Origin: Streptococcus mitis
GTDB lineage: Bacteria; Bacillota; Bacilli; Lactobacillales; Streptococcaceae
NCBI RefSeq assembly: GCF_002860865.1
Contig: NZ_PKIE01000005.1
Location: forward strand, 40,198-104,197
Reading direction: 5' to 3'
Length of the DNA stretch: 64,000 nt
Positions 24,584-34,992 of this stretch are shown here, in pieces. Position 1 is the stretch's first letter. The number at the start of each line of letters is the position of its first letter. The notes beneath the pieces are model-generated. The model did not search any database. It was not told the origin of the DNA and was given only the letters and a program-made list of their open reading frames with translations. The translations under genes were made by a program, and so were the position numbers.

Positions 24584-25480
24584 ATGGAAAGTGTCGGAGA
24601 CGTACTCAAACGTCAGCCTAGCCGTTTTCATTATCAAGATTTGGTCCAGAAAATCATGAAGGACCCTGATGTTGCGGCCTTTATCCAGCAAGAATCCTTG
24701 ACTCCAGAGGAATTAAATCGCAGTATCTCCAAGTTTAATCAATATATCACCGAGCGTGACAAATTTCTCCGTGGTGATACGGATTATATTGCCAAAGGCT
24801 ACAAGCCGATTTTGGTTATGAATCATGGTTATGCGGATGTTTCTTACGAAGAAACTCCTGAACTAATCGCGGCGGAAAAAGAAGCGGCTATTAAGAACCG
24901 TCTCAAGTTAATCAATCTGCCAGCCAGTCTCAAGCAAGCTAGTTTGGCTCAAGTAGACTTGGATGATTTGGGTCGCTTGCCAGTTTTTGAAAAGCTATTA
25001 GCCTTCGTGGAACAATATCCAACTATTCGAAAAGGTCTTTACTTATATGGAGACTTTGGTGTGGGTAAAAGTTTCATGGTGGCTGCCTTAGCCCATGATT
25101 TATCAGAAAAACGTGGTGTTTCATCAACTCTCCTCCACTATCCTAGCTTTGTCATAGATGTCAAAAATGCTATCGGTGATGGCAATGTCAAGACCTTGGT
25201 GGATGAGATTAAGCTTTCTGAAGTCCTGATTTTAGATGATATTGGTGCCGAGCAATCAACAGCTTGGGTGCGGGATGAAATCCTACAAGTCATTCTCCAA
25301 TATCGGATGCAGGAAAATTTACCGACCTTTTTCACCTCCAACTTCAACTTTGAAGAATTGGAGCAGCATTTCGCTAAAGGGAAACATGGAAATGACGAAA
25401 CCTGGGAAGCCAGACGCGTCATGGAACGCATCCGTTATTTGGCTGAGGAGACTCGTTTAGAAGGAGTAAACCGTCGATGA
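24584..25480 (+). CDS. dnaI: Primosomal protein DnaI (helicase loader)
   Basis: 298 residues. The N-terminal helicase-binding domain is followed by an AAA+ domain with Walker A LYGDFGVGKSFM and Walker B VLILDDIGAEQ, then sensor-1 TFFTSNFNFEELEQHF. It loads the replicative helicase with DnaB and DnaD. It overlaps the next gene by ATGA. Confidence 0.96.
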   Translation: MESVGDVLKRQPSRFHYQDLVQKIMKDPDVAAFIQQESLTPEELNRSISKFNQYITERDKFLRGDTDYIAKGYKPILVMNHGYADVSYEETPELIAAEKEAAIKNRLKLINLPASLKQASLAQVDLDDLGRLPVFEKLLAFVEQYPTIRKGLYLYGDFGVGKSFMVAALAHDLSEKRGVSSTLLHYPSFVIDVKNAIGDGNVKTLVDEIKLSEVLILDDIGAEQSTAWVRDEILQVILQYRMQENLPTFFTSNFNFEELEQHFAKGKHGNDETWEARRVMERIRYLAEETRLEGVNRR

Positions 25481-26190
25481 CAGAAACGATTAAACTGATG
25501 AAAGCTCATAAGTCTGTTCGAAGATTTAAAGAGCAAGCCCTCCCTCAGGAAGACTTGACTGAAATCCTGACAGCAGCCCAAATGGCCTCGTCTTGGAAGA
25601 ATTTCCAATCCTACTCTGTGATTGTGGTACGAAGTCAAGAGAAGAAAGATGCCTTGTATGAATTGGTGCCTCAAGAAGCCATTCGCCAGTCAGCTGTTTT
25701 TCTTCTCTTTGTCGGGGACTTGAACCGAGCAGAAAAGGGAGCACGACTCCATACCGATACATTCCAACCCCAAGGTGTGGAAGGTCTCTTGATTAGTTCG
25801 GTCGATGCAGCTCTTGCTGGTCAAAATGCCCTGCTGGCTGCTGAAAGTTTGGGCTACGGTGGTGTCATCATTGGATTGGTGCGTTACAAGTCAGAAGAAG
25901 TGGCAGAGCTTTTTAACCTGCCTGACTACACCTATCCTGTCTTTGGGATGGCACTAGGTGTGCCAAATGAGGAACATGAAGTCAAACCTCGCTTGCCATT
26001 GCATCAAGTGGTATTTGAGGAAGAATATGAGGAGCAAACAGTTGATGTGATTGAGGCTTATGACCGTGTACAGGCAGACTATGCTGGGGCGCGTGCGACA
26101 ACAAGCTGGAGTCAGCGCCTAGCAGAACAGTTTGGACAAGCTGAACCAAGCTCAACTAGAAAAAATCTTGAACAGAAGAAGTTATTGTAG
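25477..26190 (+). CDS. NADPH-dependent FMN oxidoreductase (nitroreductase family)
   Basis: 237 residues of the NfsA/NfrA1-type flavin reductase fold: MKAHKSVRRFKEQALPQEDLTEIL at the start, AAQMASSWKNFQSYSVIVV, GQNALLAAESLGYGGVIIGLVR in the centre, and a long C-terminal arm. It reduces FMN, quinones or nitroaromatics with NADPH. The ATGA overlap with dnaI couples it to the replication operon; the link is positional. der follows 13 bases after. Confidence 0.88.
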   Translation: MTETIKLMKAHKSVRRFKEQALPQEDLTEILTAAQMASSWKNFQSYSVIVVRSQEKKDALYELVPQEAIRQSAVFLLFVGDLNRAEKGARLHTDTFQPQGVEGLLISSVDAALAGQNALLAAESLGYGGVIIGLVRYKSEEVAELFNLPDYTYPVFGMALGVPNEEHEVKPRLPLHQVVFEEEYEEQTVDVIEAYDRVQADYAGARATTSWSQRLAEQFGQAEPSSTRKNLEQKKLL

Positions 26191-26203
26191 AAAGTGAGAA
26201 ATT

Positions 26204-27514
26204 ATGGCCCTACCAACTATTGCCATTGTAGGACGTCCCAATGTTGGGAAATCAACCCTATTTAATCGGATCGCTGGTGAGCGAATCTCCATTGTAGAAG
26301 ATGTCGAAGGAGTGACACGTGACCGTATCTATGCAACGGGTGAGTGGCTCAATCGTTCGTTTAGCATGATTGATACAGGAGGAATCGATGATGTCGATGC
26401 TCCTTTCATGGAACAAATCAAGCACCAGGCAGAAATTGCCATGGACGAAGCAGATGTTATCGTCTTTGTCGTGTCTGGTAAGGAAGGAATTACCGATGCG
26501 GACGAATACGTAGCCCGTAAGCTTTATAAGACCCACAAACCAGTTATCCTCGCAGTGAACAAGGTGGACAACCCTGAGATGCGAAATGATATCTATGATT
26601 TCTATGCCCTCGGTTTGGGTGAACCACTGCCTATCTCATCTGTCCATGGGATTGGTACAGGGGATGTGCTAGACGCTATTGTAGAAAATCTTCCAAATGA
26701 ATATGAAGAAGAAAATCCGGATGTCATTAAGTTTAGCCTGATTGGTCGTCCTAACGTCGGAAAATCAAGCTTGATTAACGCTATTTTGGGAGAAGACCGT
26801 GTCATTGCCAGTCCAGTTGCTGGAACAACTCGTGACGCCATTGATACCCACTTTACAGATACAGATGGTCAAGAGTTTACCATGATTGATACAGCTGGTA
26901 TGCGTAAGTCTGGTAAGGTTTATGAAAATACCGAGAAATACTCTGTCATGCGCGCTATGCGAGCTATTGATCGTTCAGATGTGGTCTTGATGGTCATCAA
27001 TGCGGAAGAGGGTATTCGTGAATACGATAAGCGTATCGCAGGATTTGCTCATGAAGCTGGTAAAGGGATGATTATCGTGGTCAACAAGTGGGATACACTT
27101 GAAAAAGACAACCACACTATGAAAAACTGGGAAGAAGATATCCGTGAGCAGTTCCAATACCTGCCTTACGCACCAATTATCTTTGTATCCGCTTTGACCA
27201 AGCAACGTCTCCACAAACTTCCTGAGATGATTAAGCAAATCAGTGAAAGTCAAAACACACGTATTCCATCAGCTGTCTTGAACGATGTGATTATGGATGC
27301 TATTGCCATCAACCCAACACCGACAGACAAAGGAAAACGTCTCAAGATTTTCTATGCTACCCAAGTGGCAACCAAACCACCAACCTTTGTTATCTTTGTC
27401 AACGAAGAAGAACTGATGCACTTTTCTTACCTGCGTTTCTTGGAAAATCAAATCCGCAAGGCCTTTGTATTTGAAGGAACACCAATCCATCTCATCGCAA
27501 GAAAACGTAAATAA
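26204..27514 (+). CDS. der: Ribosome biogenesis GTPase Der (EngA)
   Basis: 436 residues with two tandem GTPase domains: GRPNVGKST (about residues 9-17) with NKVD, and GRPNVGKSS (about 182-190) with NKWD. A KH-like C-terminal domain ([41 protein letters not shown]) follows. It is needed for 50S subunit maturation. SD AAAGTGAG; a terminator follows. Confidence 0.97.
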   Translation: MALPTIAIVGRPNVGKSTLFNRIAGERISIVEDVEGVTRDRIYATGEWLNRSFSMIDTGGIDDVDAPFMEQIKHQAEIAMDEADVIVFVVSGKEGITDADEYVARKLYKTHKPVILAVNKVDNPEMRNDIYDFYALGLGEPLPISSVHGIGTGDVLDAIVENLPNEYEEENPDVIKFSLIGRPNVGKSSLINAILGEDRVIASPVAGTTRDAIDTHFTDTDGQEFTMIDTAGMRKSGKVYENTEKYSVMRAMRAIDRSDVVLMVINAEEGIREYDKRIAGFAHEAGKGMIIVVNKWDTLEKDNHTMKNWEEDIREQFQYLPYAPIIFVSALTKQRLHKLPEMIKQISESQNTRIPSAVLNDVIMDAIAINPTPTDKGKRLKIFYATQVATKPPTFVIFVNEEELMHFSYLRFLENQIRKAFVFEGTPIHLIARKRK

Positions 27515-27522
27515 AAAAGTAG

Positions 27523-27551
27523 AATCTGGAATGACATTTCCAGATTTTTTT
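27523..27551 (+). terminator. der terminator
   Basis: AATCTGGAA / TTCCAGATT stem with a 6-base loop and a T-run. Confidence 0.88.
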
Positions 27552-27597
27552 GATAGAATGAAGTTGGAGAAAACGCTATCAAAAAGAGGGGCTGGTG

Positions 27598-27933
27598 ATG
27601 AAACATTTGTTTAAATTGTTAATCTTATTACCCTGGTTTTACTTTTTCAGCTGGATTGAAAAGGCCAATAGAGATAGTAAATTTTTCCCAATTTTTTACT
27701 ATTTTTACTGGATTTACATCACCCTCTATGCTCTTTTTAGCCTTGCTTGGACAGTTTTTTCAGTCCTGTTTTTCAATATCCTATTGAGAAATGTGGCAGA
27801 CATCAAGTCTTGGGGGATTTGGCTATTATTACTACTCATTGCTTTTTCCAGTTCTTGGTTAACCTATATCTTTTTCAAAAAAATGCTTCGCTTGAGACGA
27901 GAACTAGGAAAGTCTAAAGGTGGAAGGCATTGA
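27598..27933 (+). CDS. Small membrane protein, first of a tandem pair
   Basis: 111 residues. Three hydrophobic segments: LFKLLILLPWFYFFSWI, a central YYFYWIYITLYALFSLAWTVFSVLF, and IWLLLLLIAFSSSWLTYIFF, then a basic tail ending RLRRELGKSKGGRH. It is a close paralogue of the next gene. Family not recognised. It follows the der terminator by 45 bases, with SD AGAGGGG. Confidence 0.72.
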   Translation: MKHLFKLLILLPWFYFFSWIEKANRDSKFFPIFYYFYWIYITLYALFSLAWTVFSVLFFNILLRNVADIKSWGIWLLLLLIAFSSSWLTYIFFKKMLRLRRELGKSKGGRH

Positions 27934-27998
27934 TTTATATTGGTAATAACATTTAATAGAACGAAACTAAAGAAAACAATTTTAAAGAGGAGGTGTCG

Positions 27999-28346
27999 AT
28001 GATGAAACTGTCGTTTAATTGGTTTCATTTAATACTCTTATTTCCTTGTTTATGTTTTTTCTATTGGATAGACAATGCTGACAGAAACAGTAAAATTTTC
28101 CCCATCTTATACTATTTTTACTGGATTTATATTTCCCTTTTAGCTCTGTTTAGCATGGATATGACAATTTTTTCATTCTTATTTTTCCCTTTTGTTCTAG
28201 ATTATGTATCAGATGCTAGTGATTGGGGTGTTTGGTTGCTTCTGATAGTCTTATCTCTAGGCAGTGACTGGTTAGACTATATCTTTTTCAAAAACATGTT
28301 TCGCTTGAGACGGGAACTTGGACAATCTAAAGGCGAAAGGCATTGA
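27999..28346 (+). CDS. Small membrane protein, second of a tandem pair
   Basis: 115 residues from the ATG after GAGGAGG. The order of segments is the same as in its neighbour: FHLILLFPCLCFFYWIDNADRNSKIFPILYYFYWIYIS..., SDWLDYIFFKNMFRLRRELGQSKGERH. Most positions in the central and C-terminal thirds agree, so the pair arose by tandem duplication. Function unknown. Confidence 0.72.
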   Translation: MMKLSFNWFHLILLFPCLCFFYWIDNADRNSKIFPILYYFYWIYISLLALFSMDMTIFSFLFFPFVLDYVSDASDWGVWLLLIVLSLGSDWLDYIFFKNMFRLRRELGQSKGERH

Positions 28347-28379
28347 TTTATATCGGTTTTTATTTATAGGAGGTAGCTT

Positions 28380-28670
28380 ATGGCACGTCTAAAATCATTT
28401 ATTACACGCTATTCTAAGGTCTATATTGGTTTAGTTCTGTTGATCTGGATTGCTTTCTTCTTTGTTCCTTGGGATAAACCAGTTCTGGGAATATCTATCA
28501 ATCTCTTAATCATGCAGAAAGTTTTACTAGTTTTTGGAATTCTGTCGATTTTGATGGCCTTGCTGTCCAAGAAAGTCAGTCTCTTTGTTTTTGGATTGAT
28601 CTGCTGTTTTTCTCTTTGGATAAATCTATTTATCCTATTTGCGATTTTGCCGATTTTTGTTGGCAATTAA
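28380..28670 (+). CDS. Small hydrophobic protein
   Basis: 96 residues with three predicted membrane helices (YIGLVLLIWIAFFFVPW, LLIMQKVLLVFGILSILMALL, VSLFVFGLICCFSLWINLFILFAILPIFVG). It is separate in sequence from the two genes before it, but 33 bases behind them with SD AGGAGG, so probably in the same transcript. Family not recognised. Confidence 0.65.
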   Translation: MARLKSFITRYSKVYIGLVLLIWIAFFFVPWDKPVLGISINLLIMQKVLLVFGILSILMALLSKKVSLFVFGLICCFSLWINLFILFAILPIFVGN

Positions 28671-28687
28671 AGCATCATAAAAGTCAG

Positions 28688-28717
28688 AGAGGTTAGCTTG
28701 GAAACTAGCCTCTTTTT
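28688..28717 (+). terminator. Terminator of the small membrane protein cluster
   Basis: AGAGGTTAG / CTAGCCTCT with one G:U, an 8-base loop, then T5. Confidence 0.85.
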
Positions 28718-28741
28718 CCTTTTCAAAATGGGGATTCTTCC

Positions 28742-28770
28742 TTGAAAATAATCAGTAATTGTGCTAAAAT
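28742..28770 (+). promoter_or_regulatory. secA promoter
   Basis: -35 TTGAAA, 17-base spacer, -10 TAAAAT preceded by TGC; about 45 bases ahead of the secA ATG. Confidence 0.75.
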
Positions 28771-28815
28771 TAAAAGAACATTCTAAAATATTCGGAATTT
28801 AAAGTAAGGAAAAAC

Positions 28816-31329
28816 ATGGCTAATATTTTAAAAACAATTATCGAAAATGATAAAGGAGAAATCCGTCGTCTGGAAAAGATGGCCGACAAGGTTTTCAAAT
28901 ACGAAGATCAAATGGCTGCTTTGACAGATGACCAACTAAAAGCAAAAACAGTTGAATTTAAAGAACGTTATCAAAATGGAGAATCACTGGATTCGTTGCT
29001 TTATGAAGCATTTGCGGTTGTCCGTGAAGGTGCTAAACGTGTCCTAGGTCTCTTCCCATATAAGGTTCAGGTCATGGGGGGAATCGTTCTTCACCATGGT
29101 GACGTGCCAGAGATGCGTACAGGGGAAGGAAAAACCTTGACTGCGACCATGCCGGTATACCTCAATGCCCTTTCAGGTAAAGGGGTTCACGTAGTTACGG
29201 TCAATGAATACCTATCAGAACGTGACGCGACTGAGATGGGTGAATTGTATTCTTGGCTTGGCTTGTCAGTAGGGATTAACTTGGCTGCCAAATCTCCAAT
29301 GGAGAAAAAAGAAGCCTATGAGTGTGATATTACTTACTCAACCAACTCAGAAATCGGATTTGACTACCTTCGTGATAACATGGTCGTTCGCGCTGAAAAC
29401 ATGGTACAACGTCCGCTTAACTATGCCTTGGTCGATGAGGTTGACTCAATCTTGATTGATGAGGCGCGTACACCTTTGATCGTATCAGGTGCTAATGCGG
29501 TTGAAACTAGTCAGCTCTACCACATGGCAGACCACTATGTGAAATCTTTGGACAAAGACGACTACATCATCGATGTGCAGTCTAAGACTATTGGTTTGTC
29601 TGATTCAGGGATTGATAAGGCTGAAAGCTACTTCAAACTTGAAAACCTCTATGACATCGAAAACGTAGCTCTGACTCACTTTATTGATAACGCCCTTCGT
29701 GCCAACTACATCATGCTTCTCGATATTGACTATGTGGTGAGCGAAGAGCAAGAAATCTTGATTGTCGATCAATTTACAGGTCGTACCATGGAAGGTCGTC
29801 GTTATTCTGATGGATTGCACCAAGCTATTGAAGCTAAAGAAGGTGTGCCAATCCAGGATGAGACCAAGACATCTGCCTCAATCACTTACCAAAACCTTTT
29901 CCGTATGTACAAGAAATTGTCTGGTATGACGGGTACAGGTAAGACTGAGGAAGAAGAATTCCGTGAAATTTACAACATTCGTGTTATTCCAATCCCAACC
30001 AACCGTCCTGTTCAACGTATTGACCACTCAGACCTTCTTTATGCAAGTATCGAGGCTAAGTTTAAGGCGGTTGTCGAAGATGTTAAGGCTCGTTACCAAA
30101 AAGGTCAGCCTGTCTTGGTTGGTACAGTAGCGGTTGAAACCAGTGATTACATATCTAAGAAATTGGTCGCAGCTGGCGTTCCTCACGAAGTTTTGAATGC
30201 TAAGAACCACTATAAAGAAGCTCAAATTATCATGAATGCTGGTCAACGTGGTGCCGTTACTATCGCAACCAACATGGCCGGTCGTGGTACTGACATCAAG
30301 CTTGGTGAAGGGGTTCGCGAATTGGGTGGACTTTGTGTTATTGGTACAGAACGTCATGAAAGCCGTCGTATCGATAACCAGCTTCGTGGACGTTCAGGTC
30401 GTCAAGGAGACCCAGGTGAGTCACAATTCTACCTATCTCTTGAAGATGACTTGATGAAACGTTTTGGTTCTGAACGCTTGAAGGGAATCTTTGAACGCTT
30501 GAACATGTCTGAAGAGGCCATTGAATCTCGTATGTTGACGCGTCAGGTTGAAGCAGCTCAAAAACGTGTCGAAGGAAATAACTACGATACCCGTAAACAA
30601 GTCCTTCAATACGATGACGTCATGCGTGAACAACGTGAGATTATCTACGCTCAACGTTACGACGTTATCACTGCAGATCGTGACTTGGCACCTGAAATTC
30701 AGTCTATGATTAAACGCACGATTGGTCGTGTCGTTGATGGTCATGCGCGTGCCAAACAAGATGAAAAACTAGAGGCAATTTTGAACTTTGCTAAGTACAA
30801 CTTGCTTCCAGAAGATTCTATTACGATGGAAGATTTGTCAGGCTTGTCTGATAAGGCCATTAAGGAAGAACTCTTCCAACGTGCCTTGCAGGTTTACGAT
30901 AGTCAGGTTTCAAAACTACGCGATGAAGAAGCAGTTAAAGAATTCCAAAAAGTCTTGATTCTACGAGTGGTGGATAACAAGTGGACAGATCATATCGATG
31001 CCCTCGATCAATTGCGTAACGCGGTTGGACTTCGTGGCTATGCTCAGAACAACCCTGTTGTTGAGTATCAGGCGGAAGGTTTCCGTATGTTTAATGATAT
31101 GATTGGTTCGATTGAGTTTGATGTGACACGCTTGATGATGAAAGCACAAATTCATGAACAAGAAAGACCACAAGCAGAACACCATATCAGTACAACAGCG
31201 ACCCGCAATATCGCTGCACACCAAGCAAATATACCAGAAGATTTGGATTTGAGTCAGATTGGACGGAATGAACTTTGCCCATGTGGTTCTGGTAAGAAGT
31301 TTAAAAACTGTCACGGTAAAAGACAATAA
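28816..31329 (+). CDS. secA: Preprotein translocase ATPase SecA
   Basis: 837 residues, the usual size of the housekeeping SecA of streptococci. Walker A is [11 protein letters not shown] and Walker [16 protein letters not shown]; the helicase-like motifs [10 protein letters not shown] and [12 protein letters not shown] follow. The C-terminal zinc finger [15 protein letters not shown] binds SecB-like partners or the ribosome. It drives export through SecYEG at the membrane. SD AAGGAAA. Confidence 0.98.
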   Translation: MANILKTIIENDKGEIRRLEKMADKVFKYEDQMAALTDDQLKAKTVEFKERYQNGESLDSLLYEAFAVVREGAKRVLGLFPYKVQVMGGIVLHHGDVPEMRTGEGKTLTATMPVYLNALSGKGVHVVTVNEYLSERDATEMGELYSWLGLSVGINLAAKSPMEKKEAYECDITYSTNSEIGFDYLRDNMVVRAENMVQRPLNYALVDEVDSILIDEARTPLIVSGANAVETSQLYHMADHYVKSLDKDDYIIDVQSKTIGLSDSGIDKAESYFKLENLYDIENVALTHFIDNALRANYIMLLDIDYVVSEEQEILIVDQFTGRTMEGRRYSDGLHQAIEAKEGVPIQDETKTSASITYQNLFRMYKKLSGMTGTGKTEEEEFREIYNIRVIPIPTNRPVQRIDHSDLLYASIEAKFKAVVEDVKARYQKGQPVLVGTVAVETSDYISKKLVAAGVPHEVLNAKNHYKEAQIIMNAGQRGAVTIATNMAGRGTDIKLGEGVRELGGLCVIGTERHESRRIDNQLRGRSGRQGDPGESQFYLSLEDDLMKRFGSERLKGIFERLNMSEEAIESRMLTRQVEAAQKRVEGNNYDTRKQVLQYDDVMREQREIIYAQRYDVITADRDLAPEIQSMIKRTIGRVVDGHARAKQDEKLEAILNFAKYNLLPEDSITMEDLSGLSDKAIKEELFQRALQVYDSQVSKLRDEEAVKEFQKVLILRVVDNKWTDHIDALDQLRNAVGLRGYAQNNPVVEYQAEGFRMFNDMIGSIEFDVTRLMMKAQIHEQERPQAEHHISTTATRNIAAHQANIPEDLDLSQIGRNELCPCGSGKKFKNCHGKRQ

Positions 31330-31347
31330 AATGAGATAGTTTAGAGG

Positions 31348-31391
31348 CGGATACCTTGTGAAAAGTAAATTTTTACTTGGTATCCGTTTGA
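31348..31391 (+). terminator. Hairpin between secA and the DAHP synthases
   Basis: CGGATACC / GGTATCCG stem (31348-31355 and 31379-31386) enclosing AAGTAAA / TTTACTT. It ends TTTGATTT, a weak T-run, so it is a terminator or attenuator ahead of the aromatic genes; no Phe/Tyr leader peptide is seen. Confidence 0.6.
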
Positions 31392-31409
31392 TTTATAAGG
31401 AGATGAGTT

Positions 31410-32441
31410 ATGGTATTTACAGCAAAAAGTCCTAAAATTAATATTGAAGAAGTTCGTGCTTTATCAAAATTAGAAGGCCAAGCTTTAGAGAGAAAATCTC
31501 AGCGCGATCAAGAGCTAGAAGCCATTATACGTGGAGAAGACCAGCGGATTCTCTTGGTAATAGGGCCATGCTCATCTGACAATGAAGAAGCTGTTCTTGA
31601 ATACGCTAAGCGTTTGGCAGCTTTGCAAGAAGAAGTGGCAAACCGTATCTTTATGGTTATGCGTGTTTACACTGCCAAACCCCGTACCAACGGAGATGGC
31701 TATAAGGGCTTGATTCACCAGCCTAACACAGCAGAAGCCCCTAGTCTTATCAACGGAATCAAAGCAGTTCGCCATCTTCACTATCGTGTCATCACGGAAA
31801 CAGGTATGACGACTGCTGATGAAATGCTTTATCCTGAAAATCTTCCGCTTGTGGATGATTTGATTTCTTACATGGCAGTTGGTGCTCGTTCAGTTGAAGA
31901 CCAGCAACACCGCTTTGTGGCAAGCGGGGCAGATTTTGCGACTGGTTTTAAAAATCCAACTTCTGGAAATCTCAATGTTATGTTTAATGGGATTTATGCT
32001 GCTCAAAACAAACAAAGTTTCCTTTTCCTAGGAAAAGAAGTGGAAACAACTGGGAACCCGCTTTCGCATGCCATTCTTCGTGGAGCAATTAATGAGTATG
32101 GTAAGAATATTCCTAACTACTACTATGATAATTTGATGGATACCATTGCCCAATATGAGAAAATGGGCTTGGAAAATCCTTTTATCATTGTAGATACCAA
32201 TCATGACAACTCTGGTAAGCAATATATGGACCAGATTCGAATTGTCCGTCAGACCTTGATTAATCGTGATTGGAATGAAAAAATCAAGCAGTACGTTCGT
32301 GGCTTTATGATTGAGTCTTATCTAGAAGACGGCCGTCAAAATGAACCAGAAGTATTTGGCAAGTCTATCACGGACCCTTGCCTAGGCTGGGAGAATACGG
32401 AAGTCCTCGTCAGAGAAATCTACCAAACGTTAGGAGAATAA
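31410..32441 (+). CDS. 3-deoxy-7-phosphoheptulonate (DAHP) synthase, first copy
   Basis: 343 residues, class I alpha (AroFGH type): [51 protein letters not shown] and [11 protein letters not shown] carry the PEP and metal residues. It condenses PEP with erythrose-4-P at the start of the shikimate pathway. It is a tandem paralogue of the next gene, 1 base apart, so one operon. Such pairs usually differ in feedback inhibition by Phe or Tyr; which is which cannot be told here. Confidence 0.95.
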   Translation: MVFTAKSPKINIEEVRALSKLEGQALERKSQRDQELEAIIRGEDQRILLVIGPCSSDNEEAVLEYAKRLAALQEEVANRIFMVMRVYTAKPRTNGDGYKGLIHQPNTAEAPSLINGIKAVRHLHYRVITETGMTTADEMLYPENLPLVDDLISYMAVGARSVEDQQHRFVASGADFATGFKNPTSGNLNVMFNGIYAAQNKQSFLFLGKEVETTGNPLSHAILRGAINEYGKNIPNYYYDNLMDTIAQYEKMGLENPFIIVDTNHDNSGKQYMDQIRIVRQTLINRDWNEKIKQYVRGFMIESYLEDGRQNEPEVFGKSITDPCLGWENTEVLVREIYQTLGE

Positions 32442-32442
32442 G

Positions 32443-33474
32443 ATGGCATTTATTGAAAAAGGTCAAGAAATCGATATTGAAGCAATCAAGGCAGAAACTC
32501 AATTGTCTGTGGAAGCCTTGCGATTAAAGGATCGTCGTGATAGAGAATTGGCAGACATTATTTCAGGAGAAGATGACCGTATCCTTTTGGTAATTGGTCC
32601 TTGCTCTTCTGATAATGAAGAGGCTGTCTTGGAATATGCCCGCCGTTTATCTGCCTTGCAGAAGAAGGTGGCGGACAAGATTTTCATGGTTATGCGTGTT
32701 TATACAGCTAAACCTCGCACCAACGGAGACGGCTATAAAGGCTTGGTTCACCAACCAGATACCTCTAAGGCTCCAAGCCTGATTAACGGCTTGCAGGCTG
32801 TGCGCCAGTTGCACTACCGCGTGATTACAGAGACTGGTTTGACAACGGCAGATGAGATGCTTTATCCGTCAAATCTGGTCTTGGTGGATGATTTGGTCAG
32901 CTACCATGCTGTAGGAGCTCGTTCTGTGGAAGACCAAGAGCACCGCTTTGTGGCTTCAGGGATTGATGCCCCAGTCGGTATGAAAAATCCAACCTCTGGA
33001 AATCTGGGTGTCATGTTTAATGGCATCTATGCCGCTCAGAACAAACAGACCTTCCTCTTCCATGGTCAAGAAGTTGAGACTTCAGGAAATCCCTTGGCCC
33101 ACGTCATCCTTCGTGGCGCAGTTAATGAATATGGGAAAAATGAGCCTAACTTTTACTATGAAACTTTGCTAAATGCCATTGAACGTTATGAGACAATGGG
33201 GCTTGAAAATCCCTTTATCCTCATCGATACCAACCATGATAACTCAGGCAAGCAATATATGGAACAGATTCGAATTGTTCGCCAGACCTTGCAAAATCGT
33301 GATTGGAACGAGAAAATCAAAAAGACGGTTCGAGGCTTTATGATTGAATCTTACCTAGCAGATGGTCGTCAAAACCAACCAGAGGTCTTTGGTTGCTCTA
33401 TTACCGACCCTTGCTTAGGTTTGGAAAATACAGAGGCTTTGGTAGAAGAAATCTATGCTACCTTGACAAAATAA
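32443..33474 (+). CDS. 3-deoxy-7-phosphoheptulonate (DAHP) synthase, second copy
   Basis: 343 residues, the same length as its neighbour and clearly homologous throughout: [64 protein letters not shown]. Most differences lie in the first 40 residues and at 160-230, where effector sites are expected. A hairpin terminator follows, separating it from acpS. Confidence 0.95.
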   Translation: MAFIEKGQEIDIEAIKAETQLSVEALRLKDRRDRELADIISGEDDRILLVIGPCSSDNEEAVLEYARRLSALQKKVADKIFMVMRVYTAKPRTNGDGYKGLVHQPDTSKAPSLINGLQAVRQLHYRVITETGLTTADEMLYPSNLVLVDDLVSYHAVGARSVEDQEHRFVASGIDAPVGMKNPTSGNLGVMFNGIYAAQNKQTFLFHGQEVETSGNPLAHVILRGAVNEYGKNEPNFYYETLLNAIERYETMGLENPFILIDTNHDNSGKQYMEQIRIVRQTLQNRDWNEKIKKTVRGFMIESYLADGRQNQPEVFGCSITDPCLGLENTEALVEEIYATLTK

Positions 33475-33485
33475 GTAAAAAGGAT

Positions 33486-33511
33486 GGAGTTGGGGAATCT
33501 CAACTCCTTTT
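33486..33511 (+). terminator. Terminator after the DAHP synthases
   Basis: GGAGTTG / CAACTCC with an 8-base loop and TTTT, ending 8 bases before the acpS ATG. The hairpin may also hold back acpS translation. Confidence 0.75.
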
Positions 33512-33518
33512 GATGAGA

Positions 33519-33881
33519 ATGATAGTTGGACACGGAATTGACATTGAAGAATTGGCTTCGATAGAAAGCGCAGTTACACGACATGAAGGTTTTGCTAAGC
33601 GCGTGCTGACCGCTAAGGAAATGGAAAGGTTTAACAGTCTTAAAGGGCGCAGGCAAATAGAATATTTGGCTGGTCGCTGGTCGGCTAAAGAAGCCTTTTC
33701 CAAGGCCATGGGAACTGGTATTGGCAAGCTCGGTTTTCAGGATTTGGAAGTCTTGAATAATGAACGCGGGGCTCCTTATTTTAGTCAGTCACCATTTTCA
33801 GGAAAGATTTGGCTGTCTATCAGCCACACAGATCAGTTTGTGACAGCCAGTGTCATTTTGGAGGAAAATCATGAAAGCTAG
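33519..33881 (+). CDS. acpS: Holo-[acyl-carrier-protein] synthase AcpS
   Basis: 120 residues from [19 protein letters not shown]. The Mg2+ site is D in GHGIDIEEL and E in [17 protein letters not shown]. It transfers phosphopantetheine from CoA to ACP. An ATG two codons upstream is possible; the chosen start gives the normal AcpS N-terminus. Its last 11 bases overlap alr. Confidence 0.95.
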   Translation: MIVGHGIDIEELASIESAVTRHEGFAKRVLTAKEMERFNSLKGRRQIEYLAGRWSAKEAFSKAMGTGIGKLGFQDLEVLNNERGAPYFSQSPFSGKIWLSISHTDQFVTASVILEENHES

Positions 33882-34974
33882 TCCGCATAGACCAACTAAG
33901 GCTCTGATTCATCTGGGAGCTATTCGACAAAATATTCAGCAAATGGGGGCTCATATCCCTGAAGGAACGCTCAAATTTGCAGTAGTCAAGGCTAATGCCT
34001 ATGGGCATGGGGCTGTTGCTGTTGCGACGGCGATTCAAGATGATGTTGATGGTTTTTGCGTTTCCAATATTGATGAGGCTCTTGAACTCAGACAGGCTGG
34101 ACTCAGCAAGCGAATCCTCATTTTAGGAGTTTCTGAAATCGAAGCTGTTTCTCTTGCTAAAGAATACGACATCACCTTGACAGTGGCTGGACTGGAGTGG
34201 ATTAAAGCACTCTTAGATAAGGAAGCGGACCTAACTGGATTGACAGTTCACCTCAAGATTGATTCAGGAATGGGACGGATTGGTTTTCGAGAGGGTTGTG
34301 AGGCTGATCAGGCTCACGACTTGCTCCAACAACACGGTGCTCGTGTTGAAGGGATTTTTACCCACTTTGCTACTGCAGACGAGGAATCAAATGCCTACTT
34401 TAATGAACAGTTAGAACGGTTTAAAACTATTTTGGCCAGTATGAAAGGTCTTCCAGACTTGGTTCATGCCAGTAATTCGGCAACGACTCTTTGGCATGCA
34501 GAGACTATTTTCAATGCGGTTCGTATGGGAGATGCCATGTATGGCCTGAATCCTAGCGGAGAGGTCTTGGATTTACCCTATGACTTGAAACCAGCCTTGA
34601 CCTTGGAATCTGCTCTGGTTCATGTCAAGACAGTTTCAACTGGAGCTTGCATGGGCTATGGAGCAACTTATCAAGCGGATAGCGAGCAAGTCATCGCGAC
34701 GGTACCAATCGGCTATGCGGATGGTTGGACACGAGATATGCAGAATTTCACTGTCTTGGTAGATGGCCAAGCTTGCCCAATCGTCGGACGGGTTTCTATG
34801 GACCAAATCACCATTCGCTTGCCTAAGATTTATCCGCTAGGAACAAAAGTAACCTTGATTGGCTCCAACGGTGACAAGGAAATCACAGCAACTCAGGTAG
34901 CTGCCTACCGTGGGACTATTAACTATGAGGTGGTTTGTCTTCTCAGCGACCGTATTCCGAGAGAATATTATTAG
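33871..34974 (+). CDS. alr: Alanine racemase
   Basis: 367 residues. The PLP-Lys is in [13 protein letters not shown] (about residue 40), and the second catalytic base Tyr is in [13 protein letters not shown]. It makes D-Ala for peptidoglycan and teichoic acid. The start at ATGAAAGCTAGTCCG overlaps the acpS end; an earlier frame is open but lies inside acpS. It works in the same pathway as the ddl and murF genes 25 kb away. Confidence 0.96.
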   Translation: MKASPHRPTKALIHLGAIRQNIQQMGAHIPEGTLKFAVVKANAYGHGAVAVATAIQDDVDGFCVSNIDEALELRQAGLSKRILILGVSEIEAVSLAKEYDITLTVAGLEWIKALLDKEADLTGLTVHLKIDSGMGRIGFREGCEADQAHDLLQQHGARVEGIFTHFATADEESNAYFNEQLERFKTILASMKGLPDLVHASNSATTLWHAETIFNAVRMGDAMYGLNPSGEVLDLPYDLKPALTLESALVHVKTVSTGACMGYGATYQADSEQVIATVPIGYADGWTRDMQNFTVLVDGQACPIVGRVSMDQITIRLPKIYPLGTKVTLIGSNGDKEITATQVAAYRGTINYEVVCLLSDRIPREYY

Positions 34975-34992
34975 AAAAGAAAGGAGTGGAGC

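Noticed and set aside
28816..31329. Several long frames antisense to secA (and similar shadows under der, pepF, aro genes)
   Set aside because: They follow the codon periodicity of the real gene on the other strand, have no start signals, and resemble no protein family.
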